Part shown: in pieces, positions 5,999 to 6,933 of the stretch
Position numbering within the stretch: the first letter of the stretch is position 1
Layout of the letters: each line of letters begins with the position of its first letter
From: Chlamydiota bacterium
GTDB taxonomy: Bacteria; Chlamydiota; Chlamydiia; Chlamydiales; JAJFMK01
Direction of reading: 5' to 3'
DNA: 6,933 nucleotides
NCBI GenBank assembly: GCA_021772215.1
Contig: JAJFMK010000216.1
Span: forward strand, 1 to 6,933
Program-made: the position numbers and the translations under genes
Notes under the pieces: model-generated
The model's database searches: none
What the model was told of the DNA's origin: nothing
Seen by the model: only the letters and a program-made list of their open reading frames with translations

Positions 5999-6933
5999 AT
6001 GATTGGAAAGGTAACGGGCAGTGATGTTCTTCACCAAGTTGAGCAGTTCTTTGAGAGGGTTAACTTTCAATTGGAATATCTTGTTGAAAAATGGACAGAT
6101 GGTTTTTTCCAATGGGAAGTTGAGTTAACAGGTGAAAACCTTAAATCCTATAGAGAAATCCGGGCTACAGTTTTCTCCCCAGGTAGTGAACTACCGTCGA
6201 CAGCAGCAATCAACCACGCCTTTTCCATATTAGGGCAAAATCAAGATCTGCATTCCTGCCAATCAGCTATCATCGCTCGATTTGTTAAAGAGCAACAGGC
6301 TGAACAAGAGGTCATGCATCTGGCCACAAACAACCCAAATCGCAGCACCAATGAGGTAATAGAGCTACTTACTCCAAGGACCAAGAACCTACTACAAAAA
6401 GAGCTTCAGAGCTCTTTTAACAACTACATTAGTGCCATACTTGAGCATGCAAAAAAACCAATAAAACTTCATGAAGAGACTCTGCGTCTCCAAGAGCAGA
6501 TGGAAGGGATCATCAACCGAAAGATCGCTTTCGATATAGAAGAACTGGTCAAAAACAATCCTCATTTAGGTGTTGATGAGATTATCTCTCTCCTACCTCC
6601 CGAAACAAAGAAGTGGTCGTCTGAGAGAGTGAGGCAGAAAATAGAGGGTTGTAAGGCCACCTATCAGTCGTTGGTAAGCATAGCCAATGGTTCATCGAAC
6701 TATCTAGAACTCTTACATTCCATTCTAAATAGGTCTATTCCCCTATCCCAAGAGACCAAGGATCTCTTCAGAAACCATAATGAACTCTCCTTAGAGGGAC
6801 TTGCAAAATTGCTTTGCCTGGAAAAAATGGGGATTTTAAAGCATATTTCGAGTGACAGCGAAGCTGCCACGGTCAATTCGACGACGTCGACCCTTGAGGG
6901 TCGATTGAGGAGAAGAGACGAAAATAGGCATTA
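5999..6933 (+). CDS. P5: family protein with P4-like N-terminal domain (runs to window end)
   Basis: Open from the ATG at 5999, giving 311 codons; the last two bases (TA) begin a codon that could be a stop or Tyr, so the gene may end there or continue. The Shine-Dalgarno GAGAGG (5989-5994) overlaps no gene, and the P4-P5 gap is 11 bases, fitting one operon. Residues 12-98 match P4 closely: QFFERVN (16-22), WEVELTGENLKSY (39-51), CQSAIIARFVKE (87-98). There is no Ser/Thr linker; helical motifs follow at 105-124 (NNPNRSTNEVIELL), 180-199 (LVKNNPHLGVDEIISLL) and about 254-273 (LFRNHNELSLEGLAKLL). The visible end is polar and basic (GRLRRRDENRH). Function unknown; it is best read as a shorter sibling of P4. 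Confidence 0.85.
   Translation, partial: MIGKVTGSDVLHQVEQFFERVNFQLEYLVEKWTDGFFQWEVELTGENLKSYREIRATVFSPGSELPSTAAINHAFSILGQNQDLHSCQSAIIARFVKEQQAEQEVMHLATNNPNRSTNEVIELLTPRTKNLLQKELQSSFNNYISAILEHAKKPIKLHEETLRLQEQMEGIINRKIAFDIEELVKNNPHLGVDEIISLLPPETKKWSSERVRQKIEGCKATYQSLVSIANGSSNYLELLHSILNRSIPLSQETKDLFRNHNELSLEGLAKLLCLEKMGILKHISSDSEAATVNSTTSTLEGRLRRRDENRH
6397..6418. repeat. Terminator-like perfect hairpin inside P5
   Basis: AAAAGAGCT, loop TCAG, AGCTCTTTT: nine paired bases with no mismatch, ending in a T run on the + strand and, by symmetry, on the - strand. It lies in coding sequence (residues about 133-140). It has the shape of an intrinsic terminator but a weak GC core. Confidence 0.5.
6887..6904. 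repeat. Inverted repeat near the visible 3' end of P5
   Basis: TCGACCCT and AGGGTCGA flank TG, an 18-base near-continuous palindrome. It sits beside another GTCGAC/GACGTC-rich stretch at about 6878-6890. No T run follows, so it is not a terminator. It may be a site for a DNA-binding protein or recombination, or may reflect coding constraint. Confidence 0.4.

Noticed and set aside
1..6933. CRISPR arrays, tRNA or rRNA genes, transposases, toxin-antitoxin pairs
   Set aside because: I found no regularly spaced repeats, RNA-gene signatures, transposase motifs or terminal inverted repeats. The two-copy leader is a segmental duplication, not an insertion sequence.

Overview
The window looks like bacterial chromosomal DNA. 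It opens inside a quinone-biosynthesis methyltransferase gene (ubiE/menG), followed by a run of five same-strand genes (called P1 to P5 here) that I cannot assign to any named family. Strong Shine-Dalgarno sites (GGAGGG, AGGAGG), a TATAAT -10 box and tight gene spacing all fit bacteria. The organism cannot be fixed from the sequence. A lineage-specific tandem family of soluble, helical, signal-peptide-less proteins beside a housekeeping gene would suit a host-associated bacterium such as a Chlamydiae relative, but that is a weak guess.

Layout: ubiE 3' part (1-564); AT-rich palindrome and promoter (594-650); P1 (688-1467), probably a single-gene transcript closed by a hairpin terminator (about 1492-1525); a broken second copy of the ubiE tail (1582-1663) joined to a second copy of the promoter and leader (to 1786); P2 (1787-2623); a 74-base gap able to form alternative hairpins; then P3 (2698-3441), P4 (3444-5987) and P5 (5999 to the window end), packed with 2- and 11-base gaps as an operon.

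Two things stand out. First, about 233 bases (ubiE tail + intergenic DNA + first codons) occur twice, at an exact offset of 1099 with no gaps and about 89% identity. The proteins that follow, P1 and P2, share only weak similarity after the first residues. The non-coding leader is thus better conserved than the genes it drives.

Second, P1 to P5 look like one paralogous family. P1, P2, P4 and P5 share an N-terminal domain marked by R-[VI]-N and by a Cys-containing helix (Cys-Gln in P1, P4 and P5, Cys-Lys in P2), with W-[ED]-[VI]-x-L-T in P1, P4 and P5. P3 has a remote version. All five carry copies of a degenerate ~20-residue helical motif (roughly L-x-x-L-V-x-x-N-P-x-L-x-x-x-x-L-x-x-x-L). P3 and P4 also contain longer internal duplications. 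Function is unknown: a modular helical scaffold or secreted-effector family is plausible but unproven.
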